Below are positions 7,278-15,236 of a stretch of 52,726 nt of DNA, one piece after another (within the stretch, counting starts at the first letter, position 1; each line of letters begins with the position of its first letter). Source of the DNA: CAZIGM01 sp964538675 (GTDB taxonomy: Bacteria > Bacillota > Bacilli > Tepidibacillales > Tepidibacillaceae); assembly GCA_964538675.1 (NCBI GenBank), contig CAZIGM010000008.1, positions 1-52,726 on the forward strand, written 5' to 3'. Below the pieces are notes generated by a model. The model saw only the letters and a list, made by a program, of their open reading frames with translations. It had not been told where the DNA came from and searched no databases. The position numbers and the translations under genes are program-made.

Positions 7278-8696
7278 ATGGATGATCAAAGAATTTTCGA
7301 TGTAGTTTTTATAGGGGCAGGTCCCGGTGGTTATGTTGCAGCTATTAGGGCTGCTCAATTGGGATTAAATGTGGCAGTAGTAGAAAAAGATAAGGTTGGA
7401 GGAACGTGTCTAAATAGAGGGTGCATTCCTAGTAAATCCTTTTTACGTAGCGCTGAGATCTATCGTAATACGTTGGAAAGCAAGAAATTCGGTGTAATTG
7501 TTAATGATATATCCTTAGATTTTACATTGATTAAAGATAGGAAACAAAACGTAGTAGAACAATTACTAAAAGGCATTGAATTTTTATTTAATAAAAATAA
7601 AATAACTTTAATAAAAGGTTATGGTCGTATTTCAACCAATGAATCATTTAATAGACTAGTACATATAGAAAAAGAAAATGGAGAGAATGAAACGATTATT
7701 GCTAGAAATATAATAATAGCAACAGGCTCTAAACCAAAAACATTATCAGGTTTAAAAATAGATGGAGAATATATTATGACTAGCGATGAAGCTTTTGATA
7801 TGAAACAACTCCCAAAATCAATTATAATTATTGGCGGTGGAGTAATTGGAATGGAGTGGGCTTCATTATTAAATGATTTTGGAGTAGAAGTTACTGTAGT
7901 GGAATATATGTCAAGAATACTTCCATTAGAAGATTTAGACATTAGCAAAGACATGACAAGAGTAATGAAAAAGAGAAAAGTAAAAATTCATACAAATTCT
8001 CGTGTTATATCTGAAAGCATTAAAATAATAGATAATTATGTGGAATTAGATGCTATGAAAGAAGATGAAACTATTCACTTAAAGGCTGAAAAAATTTTGG
8101 TTTCTGTCGGAAGAGAAGCTGTAATAGAGGATATTGGTATAGAGAATTTTTCCATTAAAGTTGAAAACGGAGAAGTTAAGGTTAATGAATTTTATCAAAC
8201 TGATGAGGAAAATATTTATGCAATAGGAGATTGTATAGGTGGTTTACAATTAGCACATGTTGCTTCTCATGAAGGGATTATTGCTGTTGAACACATTGCC
8301 GGACAAGACACTGCTAAAATGGATTATTTATCTGTTCCAAGATGCACCTTTACTTTTCCTGAAGTAGCAAGCATTGGGTTGTCTGAAGAGGAAGCAAAAG
8401 AGAAAGGATATGAAGTGAAAATAGGTAAATTTTCTTTTAGAGGTATAGGAAAAGCTTTAGTATATGGTGAAATTGATGGTTTTGTGAAAATAATTTCAAA
8501 TATTAAAGATAATACTTTGCTAGGTGTCCATATGATGGGACCTCATGTAACAGATATGATAACGGAAGTTGGTATTACAAAAATATTAAAGGCTACGGCA
8601 AGTGACATTGCACATACTATTCATCCTCATCCAACTCTGACCGAAGCTATTTTAGAAGCTGCACTTGATGTTGATAATAGACCAATACATAGTTAA
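7278..8696 (+). CDS. lpdA: Dihydrolipoyl dehydrogenase
   Basis: 472 residues, a full-length FAD disulfide oxidoreductase. FAD-binding GAGPGGYVAAIRAAQLG is at the N-terminus, the redox pair is Cys44/Cys49 in GGTCLNRGCIPSK, the NAD site is IIGGGVIGMEWASL, and the C-terminal interface has the HPHPTLTE catalytic histidine motif. It reoxidises protein-bound dihydrolipoamide with NAD+. No lipoyl-domain protein, E1 or E2 gene is near. In Bacillus the bkd operon carries an lpd gene here, while this cluster uses a VOR, so the partner (perhaps glycine cleavage H protein or a remnant role) must lie elsewhere. AAGGACG precedes the ATG. Confidence 0.93.
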   Translation: MDDQRIFDVVFIGAGPGGYVAAIRAAQLGLNVAVVEKDKVGGTCLNRGCIPSKSFLRSAEIYRNTLESKKFGVIVNDISLDFTLIKDRKQNVVEQLLKGIEFLFNKNKITLIKGYGRISTNESFNRLVHIEKENGENETIIARNIIIATGSKPKTLSGLKIDGEYIMTSDEAFDMKQLPKSIIIIGGGVIGMEWASLLNDFGVEVTVVEYMSRILPLEDLDISKDMTRVMKKRKVKIHTNSRVISESIKIIDNYVELDAMKEDETIHLKAEKILVSVGREAVIEDIGIENFSIKVENGEVKVNEFYQTDEENIYAIGDCIGGLQLAHVASHEGIIAVEHIAGQDTAKMDYLSVPRCTFTFPEVASIGLSEEEAKEKGYEVKIGKFSFRGIGKALVYGEIDGFVKIISNIKDNTLLGVHMMGPHVTDMITEVGITKILKATASDIAHTIHPHPTLTEAILEAALDVDNRPIHS

Positions 8697-8787
8697 CGGA
8701 TAGAATTAATGTAAATTATTGAACTAATTAAGATAAAAAAACATAAAAATTAAATATATATTTTATTATAGTTGTGGAGGAGAATGG

Positions 8788-9918
8788 ATGATAGATAAAG
8801 AACGTGTTATTAAGGAATTTATTGAGTTGGTTGAGATAGATAGTGAATCTGGCAATGAGAGAAATATTGCAGATACATTAATTAAAAAGTGTATTAATTT
8901 AGGATTAGATGTAAAAGAGGATAACTTAATTGATAGAACTAATCATGGTGCAGGGAATATAATTGCTACATTAGACAGTAATGTTATTAATAAAAATTGT
9001 CCTAATATATATTTTACTTCTCATATGGATACGGTTGCACCAGGTAAAAATATAGAAGCAATTATAGATGGGAAATATATTATTTCTAAAGGATCAACAA
9101 TTTTGGGAAGTGACGATAAAGCTGGAATTGCAGCAATTATTGAAGCTATTAATATTATATTAGAACAAAATATCCCACATGGAAAAATACAATTTCTTTT
9201 TACGGTTGGAGAGGAGTCTGGACTTAAGGGGTCTAGATATCTACAAAGGGAACTTCTTGAGGCTGATTATGGCTTTGCATTAGATAGTAATGGGCAGGTA
9301 GGTAATATCATTATTGCTGCTCCTACTCAAGCGAGAATTGAAACGCTTGTGTTTGGAAAATCAGCCCATGCAGGAGTGAATCCTGAAGATGGGATAAATG
9401 CTATACAAGTAGCAAGTAAAGCCATATCAAAAATTAATTTAGGTAGAATAGACAGTGAAACAACAGCCAATATTGGTATGTTTCATGGTGGGAAAGCTAC
9501 AAATGTTGTATGTGACCAAGTTGAGATAATTTCAGAGGTAAGAAGCCTTAAAAGGGAGAAGTTAGATAAACAGATTGAACATATGAAGGAAATGTTTGAA
9601 AAAACTGCAGAAGAATATTCATCTAGGGTAGAATTTTCAAGCAATATTATGTATCCAGCATTTAACTTTTCAGAAGAACATTTATTAGTACGTAAGGCAG
9701 CTAGAGCAATTAAAGCTATAGGAAGAGAACCTGAGTTATTATTTAGTGGAGGAGGAAGTGATGCAAATGTAATTAATGGATATGGAATTCCAACAATCAA
9801 TTTAGGTATAGGAATGGAAAATATACATACGATTGACGAGAGAATTGCCATAGAAGAGCTTGTTAAAACTGCTGAATTAATTACTGAATTAATAAAAAAT
9901 TCACTTGAAGACGTTTAA
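8788..9918 (+). CDS. M20 family metallopeptidase, PepT-like
   Basis: 376 residues. Metal and catalytic residues of the M20 family are visible: His79 and Asp81 in SHMDTVAPG, the bridging Asp in LGSDDKAG (109-110), Glu142-Glu143 in GEESG, and a late His in MENIHTIDE. The middle domain GKSAHAGVNPEDG is the dimerisation lid. It matches the tripeptidase T / PepT2 subgroup, cytoplasmic zinc enzymes that trim peptides. No signal peptide. GGAGGAGAATG gives the start. In this setting it would deliver free amino acids to the neighbouring dehydrogenases. Substrate class is an inference. Confidence 0.85.
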   Translation: MIDKERVIKEFIELVEIDSESGNERNIADTLIKKCINLGLDVKEDNLIDRTNHGAGNIIATLDSNVINKNCPNIYFTSHMDTVAPGKNIEAIIDGKYIISKGSTILGSDDKAGIAAIIEAINIILEQNIPHGKIQFLFTVGEESGLKGSRYLQRELLEADYGFALDSNGQVGNIIIAAPTQARIETLVFGKSAHAGVNPEDGINAIQVASKAISKINLGRIDSETTANIGMFHGGKATNVVCDQVEIISEVRSLKREKLDKQIEHMKEMFEKTAEEYSSRVEFSSNIMYPAFNFSEEHLLVRKAARAIKAIGREPELLFSGGGSDANVINGYGIPTINLGIGMENIHTIDERIAIEELVKTAELITELIKNSLEDV

Positions 9919-10015
9919 CAAAAAATACATTTGGAATATTCAAAATATTTGAATAATTAATCTTTTTTTAGTATAATTATTTTTGAGTATAAAAAAATGG
10001 AGGGGGAAGAAACGA

Positions 10016-11725
10016 ATGAATGTTTTACCATCAGTGAAGGGGAACCATAATTTAAAAGATTATGATGAAGCTTGTAGAACAATGGATTGGTCAGAGGTTG
10101 AAAAGAATTTTTCTTGGTATACTACAGGAAAGGTAAATATGGCATATGAAGCAATTGATCGCCACGTCGAAACAAATAAGAAGGACAAGGTTGCTTTATA
10201 TTACAAAAGTGGTGACTCAAAGGAGAAATATACCTTTAAGGAAATGAAAGAATTGTCGGATAAAGCCGGTAATGTCCTTAAGGAAAAAGCTAATGTAGTA
10301 AAAGGTGATAGAGTATTTATCTTTATGCCACGATCTCCTGAATTATATATTTCCCTTCTAGGTGCTCTAAAGTTGGGAGCTTTAGTAGGTCCTTTATTTG
10401 AGGCGTTTATGGAGGATGCTGTTAGAGATAGATTACTTGATAGTGAAGCAAAGGTATTAATAACAACACCTGAATTATTAAAACGTATACCTATAAATGA
10501 TTTACCAGATTTAAGAACTGTTATACTTGTTGGAGATAATATAGAAGAGAATAGTAAATTCATTGATTATAGAAAACATATGGAAACAGCAAGCGAAAAT
10601 CTTGAGATAGAGTGGGTAGATCGCGAAGACGGACTTGTGTTACATTATACTTCTGGTTCGACTGGAAAGCCAAAAGGAGTTTTTCATGCGCACAACGCAA
10701 TGATTCAACACTATCAAACAGGTAAATGGGTGTTAGACTTTAAAGAAGATGATATATATTGGTGTACAGCTGACCCTGGTTGGGTTACAGGTACTTCATA
10801 TGGTATTTTTGCACCATGGCTTCATGGTATGTCAAGCTTAATAGTTGGTGGACGTTTTAAACCAGAAATATGGTATGAAGCTATCGAAGAATATGGTGTA
10901 ACTATTTGGTATAGTGCTCCAACAGCATTCCGCATGCTAATGGGAGCAGATGAAGAAATTCTTAAAAAATATGATTTATCATCATTAAGACATATATTAA
11001 GTGTTGGGGAACCTTTAAATCCAGAAGTTATACGTTGGGGAATGGAGGTATTTAATCTTCGTATCCATGATAATTGGTGGATGACAGAAACTGGTGCTCA
11101 GCTTATTTCTAACTACCCTAGTATGGATATAAGACCTGGTTCAATGGGTAAGCCTATTCCAGGCGTAGAAGCTGCTATTATAGATGATGATGGAAATATA
11201 TTGCCTCCATTAACAATGGGTAATCTTGCTGTTAGAAGAGGTTGGCCTTCAATGATGAGAAAGATTTGGAAGAATCCAGAAAAATTCGAATCTTATTTTA
11301 TAAAAGATTGGTATGTATCAGGTGATTCATCTTATATGGATGAAGATGGTTATTTCTGGTTCCAAGGAAGAGTTGATGATGTAATTATGACTGCGGGAGA
11401 AAGGGTTGGTCCTTTTGAGGTTGAAAGCAAACTTGTTGAACATCCTGCAGTTGCAGAGGCTGGTGTTATTGGTAAACCAGACCCATTAAGAGGAGAAATA
11501 ATTAAAGCTTTTGTATCCTTAAAACATGGATATGAACCTTCAGACGAATTAAAAGAAGAAATCCGTAATTATGTTAAAACTGGATTAGCAGCTCATGCTG
11601 CACCACGTGAGATAGAATTTAAAGATAAACTTCCAAAAACTAGAAGCGGAAAGATTATGAGAAGAGTTCTAAAAGCTTGGGAATTAAACTTACCAACTGG
11701 TGATCTTTCTACTTTAGATGACTAA
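10016..11725 (+). CDS. acsA: Acetyl-CoA synthetase, AMP-forming (AcsA)
   Basis: 569 residues, close to Bacillus AcsA. Adenylation motifs are clear: LHYTSGSTGKPKGV (P-loop), WWMTETG, VSGDSSYMDEDGYFWFQGR and the terminal KTRSGKIMRR with the lysine that is acetylated in regulated members. It makes acetyl-CoA from acetate, ATP and CoA with AMP and PPi as products. The start was set at ATG 10016 because GGAGGGGGA ends 9 nt upstream; an earlier in-frame start at 9983 would put that site inside the gene. It stands alone between the peptidase and the DUF3866 gene. Its PPi could feed the HppA pump. Confidence 0.92.
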   Translation: MNVLPSVKGNHNLKDYDEACRTMDWSEVEKNFSWYTTGKVNMAYEAIDRHVETNKKDKVALYYKSGDSKEKYTFKEMKELSDKAGNVLKEKANVVKGDRVFIFMPRSPELYISLLGALKLGALVGPLFEAFMEDAVRDRLLDSEAKVLITTPELLKRIPINDLPDLRTVILVGDNIEENSKFIDYRKHMETASENLEIEWVDREDGLVLHYTSGSTGKPKGVFHAHNAMIQHYQTGKWVLDFKEDDIYWCTADPGWVTGTSYGIFAPWLHGMSSLIVGGRFKPEIWYEAIEEYGVTIWYSAPTAFRMLMGADEEILKKYDLSSLRHILSVGEPLNPEVIRWGMEVFNLRIHDNWWMTETGAQLISNYPSMDIRPGSMGKPIPGVEAAIIDDDGNILPPLTMGNLAVRRGWPSMMRKIWKNPEKFESYFIKDWYVSGDSSYMDEDGYFWFQGRVDDVIMTAGERVGPFEVESKLVEHPAVAEAGVIGKPDPLRGEIIKAFVSLKHGYEPSDELKEEIRNYVKTGLAAHAAPREIEFKDKLPKTRSGKIMRRVLKAWELNLPTGDLSTLDD

Positions 11726-11796
11726 AAATAATTTTCAAAATTTCAATAAGACCTTTTTAATAAAGTCTTCAGATTGTTGACAAAGTCAACAAAATA

Positions 11797-11915
11797 AGGC
11801 TGCTGAAAATGTTCTAGTTCAAGGCACGCTTAAATCGAGTAACGGAGCTTACTTAACGTAAGTGAGTACCGAAGATTTAAGCTGTAACGAAGAAATTGGG
11901 CATTTTCAACAGCCT
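11797..11915 (+). repeat. Repeat family A, copy A2
   Basis: 119-bp element with the inverted termini AGGCTGCTGAAAAT and ATTTTCAACAGCCT. Its interior contains CTTAC-TTAAC-GTAAG at the centre. It lies opposite to A1. A palindrome GTTGAC-AAA-GTCAAC (11776-11790) and AAAAT immediately precede it; the same preface occurs before A5 and in weaker form before A3 and A4. A terminator hairpin begins at the very next base (11916). A weaker, similar hairpin (AAGAC...GTCTT) lies before it at 11747-11769. The 310-bp gap between acsA and the DUF3866 gene holds only these elements. Confidence 0.9.
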
Positions 11916-11950
11916 AAGACTCCTTTTTAATGGAGTCTTATTTTTTTTTG
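11916..11950 (+). terminator. Intrinsic terminator abutting repeat A2
   Basis: AAGACTCC pairs with GGAGTCTT over 8 bp around TTTTTAAT, followed after one base by a run of ten T. Strong Rho-independent terminator for acsA transcripts. Confidence 0.85.
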
Positions 11951-12035
11951 TAAAAATAAATATTTAAAATTACCAGAAATATAGATTGAATGAGAACTGT
12001 GTTAAAAGCATATTATTAAGTGGGGAGTGTTGCTT

Positions 12036-13133
12036 TTGCTAAAATTAGAGAACGGTATTGTAGTAAAAATATTGAATCAAACTAAAAAAATTCAAATAAT
12101 TTTAGTAAAGCATGCTGAAGGAGAATCTAAAGGGATTAATTATTTTGAATTTAATCCTTCCTTACAACTGGGAGATCAGGTAATAATAAACAGAACGGCA
12201 ACCTCACTTGAATTAGGTTCAGGTGGATATGATTTTATTGTCTGTTCGATAAACCCAAAAAATATAAATAAAAAAAATAATGGACACATAATGAAATTAA
12301 GATATACACCTTATCAATTTTCAGTAAAAACTTGTGAGGAGCAAAGCAGTAAATATCATGATATATTTATTAATCCAAAAATGTTAGATAATTTACCTGT
12401 TATTATAGGAGAATTGCATAGCATGTTACCTATTCTAATTACCACAATTCGAAAATTGGAAGAAAAATATAAAATAAAAAAGAAAAAAATTGTCTATATT
12501 ATGACAGATGGTGGAGCACTTCCGATTGAATTAAGTAAACATGTTGCAAAACTAAAGGAAATGGGATGGCTTGACCATACTATAACAGTAGGTAATGCTT
12601 TTGGTGGAGATTTAGAAGCAGTAAATATTTATTCAGGATTAATTGCTGCAAAGCATATTTTAAATGCGGATATAATAATTGTTTTGATGGGACCTGGTAT
12701 TGTTGGTACTGGTACGTGGATTGGGCATACTGGTATTGAACAAGGCATAATTGCAAACGCAGTATCAACACTTAAGGGGTTACCTGTATGCATTATAAGG
12801 GCAAGTTCAGAAGATAATAGAGAACGACATTATGGAATAAGTCATCATTCTTTAACAGTGTTAAAACATATTAGTTTATTAAAAAATATTGTTCCTTATC
12901 CTCAATATATAAATAAAATATATCCAAATATTTATAACGAGTTGGTTCAATTAAAGGATAAACATCAATTAGAAAAAGTAGATATAAATAATCAAGAACT
13001 TATTAATTTCTTAAAAGAATACCCGATTGAAGTAACGACAATGAATAGAACAATTCATGAAGATTACCTATTTTTTGATTTTGTGGCTAGTTCAGCATAT
13101 TGGGTATTTAATCAGTTAAATAATTTTAAATAA
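12036..13133 (+). CDS. DUF3866 family protein
   Basis: 365 residues. The sequence belongs to the DUF3866 family, for which I know no established function. Features: an N-terminal beta-rich segment (ENGIVVKILNQTKKIQIILV, LGSGGYDFIV), a central Rossmann-like part with IVYIMTDGGALPIELS, VGNAFGGDLEAVNIYSGL and VLMGPGIVGTGTWIGHTGIEQG, and a conserved SSEDNRERHYGISHHS stretch. No signal peptide or membrane segment. The start was placed at TTG 12036, 9 nt after GGGGA; GTG 12027 and TTG 12030 are upstream in frame but too close to that site. Its neighbour nudF is a common companion in spore formers. It overlaps a convergent small gene by 22 bp. Confidence 0.75.
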   Translation: MLKLENGIVVKILNQTKKIQIILVKHAEGESKGINYFEFNPSLQLGDQVIINRTATSLELGSGGYDFIVCSINPKNINKKNNGHIMKLRYTPYQFSVKTCEEQSSKYHDIFINPKMLDNLPVIIGELHSMLPILITTIRKLEEKYKIKKKKIVYIMTDGGALPIELSKHVAKLKEMGWLDHTITVGNAFGGDLEAVNIYSGLIAAKHILNADIIIVLMGPGIVGTGTWIGHTGIEQGIIANAVSTLKGLPVCIIRASSEDNRERHYGISHHSLTVLKHISLLKNIVPYPQYINKIYPNIYNELVQLKDKHQLEKVDINNQELINFLKEYPIEVTTMNRTIHEDYLFFDFVASSAYWVFNQLNNFK

Positions 13134-13237
13134 TCTTGAAGAAGTATTTGGGATTTAGATAATTCACGAAGTTTAGACTTTATTTCCCACACTTTTCCGT
13201 ACATCTTCAATTGGTTTTTTGTTCTTATAATTTTCAT
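13112..13237 (-). CDS. Small 41-residue basic protein behind a Fur-box-like operator
   Basis: Minus-strand frame encoding 41 residues, rich in Lys, Leu and Ile, with no membrane span and no cysteine. It begins MKIIRTKNQL and ends in a hydrophobic, probably helical C-terminus. A textbook GGAGGT lies 7 nt before the ATG. A promoter-like pair with a Fur-box-like palindrome in its spacer lies upstream (13265-13293). Its last 22 bp overlap the convergent DUF3866 gene. I do not recognise a family. The ribosome site and the operator are the reasons to take it as real; conservation could not be tested. Confidence 0.5.
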   Translation of the reverse strand: MKIIRTKNQLKMYGKVWEIKSKLRELSKSQILLQDYLKLFN

Positions 13238-13264
13238 AATTAATACCTCCAGTGTTTTTTTGAT

Positions 13265-13293
13265 ATAATACTTAATGAGAATTATTATCTAAA
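13265..13293 (-). promoter_or_regulatory. Candidate promoter with Fur-box-like operator in the spacer
   Basis: On the minus strand TTTAGA (plus 13288-13293) and TATTAT (plus 13265-13270) are separated by 17 nt. The spacer and -35 overlap TGAGAATTATTATCT (plus 13276-13290), which matches 12 of 14 defined positions of the 7-1-7 Fur box TGATAATnATTATCA. It would control the 41-residue gene and, as it lies 65 bp before nudF, perhaps that gene too. A fur-family gene lies 1.4 kb downstream. By-eye match only. Confidence 0.45.
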
Positions 13294-13354
13294 TTAATTT
13301 ATGTATTAATTGGACAAGTTATGATTATTTTTTCGAAGAAAGTAGTGGTAGAAG

Positions 13355-13900
13355 ATGTCAAGTAACTTGAATGAGGAAATTGTTTCTACTAGATCTGTTT
13401 TTAAAGGTAAAGTTATTCAGTTAGATATTGATAATGTTCAGTTACCTAATGGTAAATTAGCTGAAAGAGAAGTTGTTCATCATCCTGGAGCAGTTGGTAT
13501 TTTGGCTGTTAATTCTAATAAGAAAGTTATACTTATTAAACAATTCCGCAGGGCTATTGAAAGAATCACAATTGAGATACCTGCTGGGAAATTAGAAAAA
13601 AATGAAAATCCGCTTGATTGTGCTTATAGAGAATTAAAAGAGGAGACAGGTTATACGGCAACTTTTATGGAGAAAATTTCACAAATATATACTAGTCCTG
13701 GCTTTGCTGACGAAATAATACATATCTATAAAGCTGAAGGATTACAAAAAGGAGATTCTTTACCTGATGAGGATGAATTTGTGGAGATGATAGAATTGTC
13801 ACTAGATGAAATTGATGAGTTGATAAAAAATGGTGAAATTATGGATTCAAAAACACTTGTTGCATTATATTATTTAAAAAATCAGATTATAGAAAAGTAA
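13355..13900 (+). CDS. nudF: ADP-ribose pyrophosphatase (Nudix hydrolase)
   Basis: 181 residues. The Nudix box spans residues 78-100 with the pattern G-x5-E-x7-REL-x-EETG intact (AYRELKEETGY at its end), giving the Mg-binding glutamates. The upstream HHPGAVGILAV and QFRRAIERITIEIPAG are typical of the ADP-ribose pyrophosphatase branch. It cleaves ADP-ribose to AMP and ribose-5-phosphate in the cytoplasm. It is followed by spoIIM and fur, the order seen in Bacillus and many clostridia. A weak site, AGTAGTGG, precedes the ATG. Confidence 0.9.
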   Translation: MSSNLNEEIVSTRSVFKGKVIQLDIDNVQLPNGKLAEREVVHHPGAVGILAVNSNKKVILIKQFRRAIERITIEIPAGKLEKNENPLDCAYRELKEETGYTATFMEKISQIYTSPGFADEIIHIYKAEGLQKGDSLPDEDEFVEMIELSLDEIDELIKNGEIMDSKTLVALYYLKNQIIEK

Positions 13901-13974
13901 GATTTACATAAGTTCGACATAATCTAATCTTGTCCATCATATGATTTATTAACAAAGACAAGGGGGGATTATGT

Positions 13975-14613
13975 TTGAAAAAGAGGCAAACTAACCACAA
14001 GGTCAATGCATATGTAAAAGAAAATATATCCTTATATATTTTCATAATAATCTTATTTATCATGGGAGTGATTTTCGGATCTTATATTATATATTCCTTG
14101 TCTTCAACTCAAAAACAAGAAATATTATCTATTTTTAATTTATTTTTTTCAGATATTGATACTATTAATCTTTTAGATTCACAGGTTGTTTTTAAGCAAG
14201 TATTACTGGATAACATAAAATATCTAGCTATTCTTTGGTTTTTAGGATTATCGGTCGTAGGTATGCCATTAATATTTGTTTTAATATTTACAAAAGGATT
14301 AATTGTTGGTTTTACTGTATCTTTTTTAATTTTTGAGTTAAATTGGCAAGGCTTATTGTTTTCACTTGCATCAATTATCCCTCAAAATATAATTATCGTT
14401 CCTGTATTAATAATAGCAGGTGTTACTGGAGTTAATTTTTCATTATCTTTAATTAAAAATAGAGGTAACAAGATGTATTCATATCAACAATCAATAACTT
14501 CATATACATTATTAATTTTTTTATTAGGAGGTATGCTGGTATTAGCATCTGGTTTTGAAACTTTTGTTTCACCGTATTTGATGAAGGGAATTACAACATT
14601 TATAAATTATTAA
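13975..14613 (+). CDS. spoIIM: Stage II sporulation protein M (SpoIIM), TTG start
   Basis: 212 residues with a cytoplasmic basic N-terminus, a first membrane segment at about residues 19-43 (LYIFIIILFIMGVIFGSYII), and four further hydrophobic spans, as in SpoIIM. SpoIIM, SpoIID and SpoIIP form the complex that thins septal peptidoglycan and drives engulfment of the forespore. The start is TTG 13975 with AGGGGGGA 7 nt before; an ATG four bases earlier is out of frame and soon closed. It lies between nudF and fur, matching the syntenic position in other spore formers. Confidence 0.9.
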   Translation: MKKRQTNHKVNAYVKENISLYIFIIILFIMGVIFGSYIIYSLSSTQKQEILSIFNLFFSDIDTINLLDSQVVFKQVLLDNIKYLAILWFLGLSVVGMPLIFVLIFTKGLIVGFTVSFLIFELNWQGLLFSLASIIPQNIIIVPVLIIAGVTGVNFSLSLIKNRGNKMYSYQQSITSYTLLIFLLGGMLVLASGFETFVSPYLMKGITTFINY

Positions 14614-14615
14614 AA

Positions 14616-14645
14616 TTGACTTTCTTTCTTTAAGTCTATTATAAT
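14616..14645 (+). promoter_or_regulatory. Sigma-A-type promoter of fur
   Basis: TTGACT (14616-14621), 18-nt spacer, perfect TATAAT (14640-14645). The start of transcription would fall about 15-20 nt before the fur start codon. It lies directly after spoIIM, so fur can be made in growing cells independently. Confidence 0.6.
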
Positions 14646-14668
14646 TTAAACAGATGGAGGTGATTATT

Positions 14669-15121
14669 ATGGATGATAGATTAAGAAGAATTAAAGAAAC
14701 ACTTCATTCATATAATTATAAACTTACTCCGCAAAGAGAAATAGTTTTAAGAGTATTGTTAGAAAATAAACATAATCATTTAAACGCTGAGGATGTTTAT
14801 TTAATGATTAGAGAGAAATCTCCTGATATAGGATTAGCAACAGTATATCGAACTTTAGAATTATTAAGCGAATTAAAAATTGTTCAAAAATTACATTTTG
14901 GAGATAGTGTAACAAGATATGAAATAAGTTCTGAAGAGGATTCTCATCACCACCATCATCTTATTTGTTTAAAGTGTGGAAAAGTTGAAGAAATTAACGA
15001 GGATTGGTTAGGATTTATTGAGGAAAAGGTTGAAAAAGAATATGGTTTTGAGATTATGGATCATCGATTAATTTTTCAGGGTATATGTAGTGAATGCAGA
15101 AAATCAAATAAAAAAAGTTAG
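14669..15121 (+). CDS. fur: Fur-family metal-responsive repressor
   Basis: 150 residues. The N-terminal winged helix has LTPQREIVLRVL and the recognition segment GLATVYRTLELL. The C-terminal dimer domain carries a histidine cluster at 93-97, CLKC (Cys100, Cys103) and Cys140/Cys143 in CSEC, the pairs that hold structural zinc. Position next to spoIIM and xerD is that of Bacillus fur, but PerR or Zur function cannot be ruled out from sequence. The start was set at ATG 14669: GGAGGTG at 14656-14662 lies just before it, whereas the in-frame ATG at 14654 overlaps that site. It has its own promoter and terminator. Confidence 0.88.
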   Translation: MDDRLRRIKETLHSYNYKLTPQREIVLRVLLENKHNHLNAEDVYLMIREKSPDIGLATVYRTLELLSELKIVQKLHFGDSVTRYEISSEEDSHHHHHLICLKCGKVEEINEDWLGFIEEKVEKEYGFEIMDHRLIFQGICSECRKSNKKS

Positions 15122-15127
15122 AATGAC

Positions 15128-15164
15128 AAATATCACAAATAATCTAAATATTCGTGATATTTTT
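15128..15164 (+). terminator. Terminator of fur
   Basis: AAATATCAC pairs with GTGATATTT over 9 bp, with an internal AT-rich loop and a following T-rich stretch. Confidence 0.7.
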
Positions 15165-15236
15165 ATTTGCATTTCTTTTAGATAACTATGGGTGTAATAT
15201 AAATTTATAGTACATTGTATTTAGGGGAGGATAATT

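Noticed and set aside
9932..9969. Hairpin-like sequence after the M20 peptidase gene
   Set aside because: AATATTCAAA/TTTGAATAATT pairs only with a mismatch and is all A/T; the T-run lies several bases away, so it was not called as terminator.
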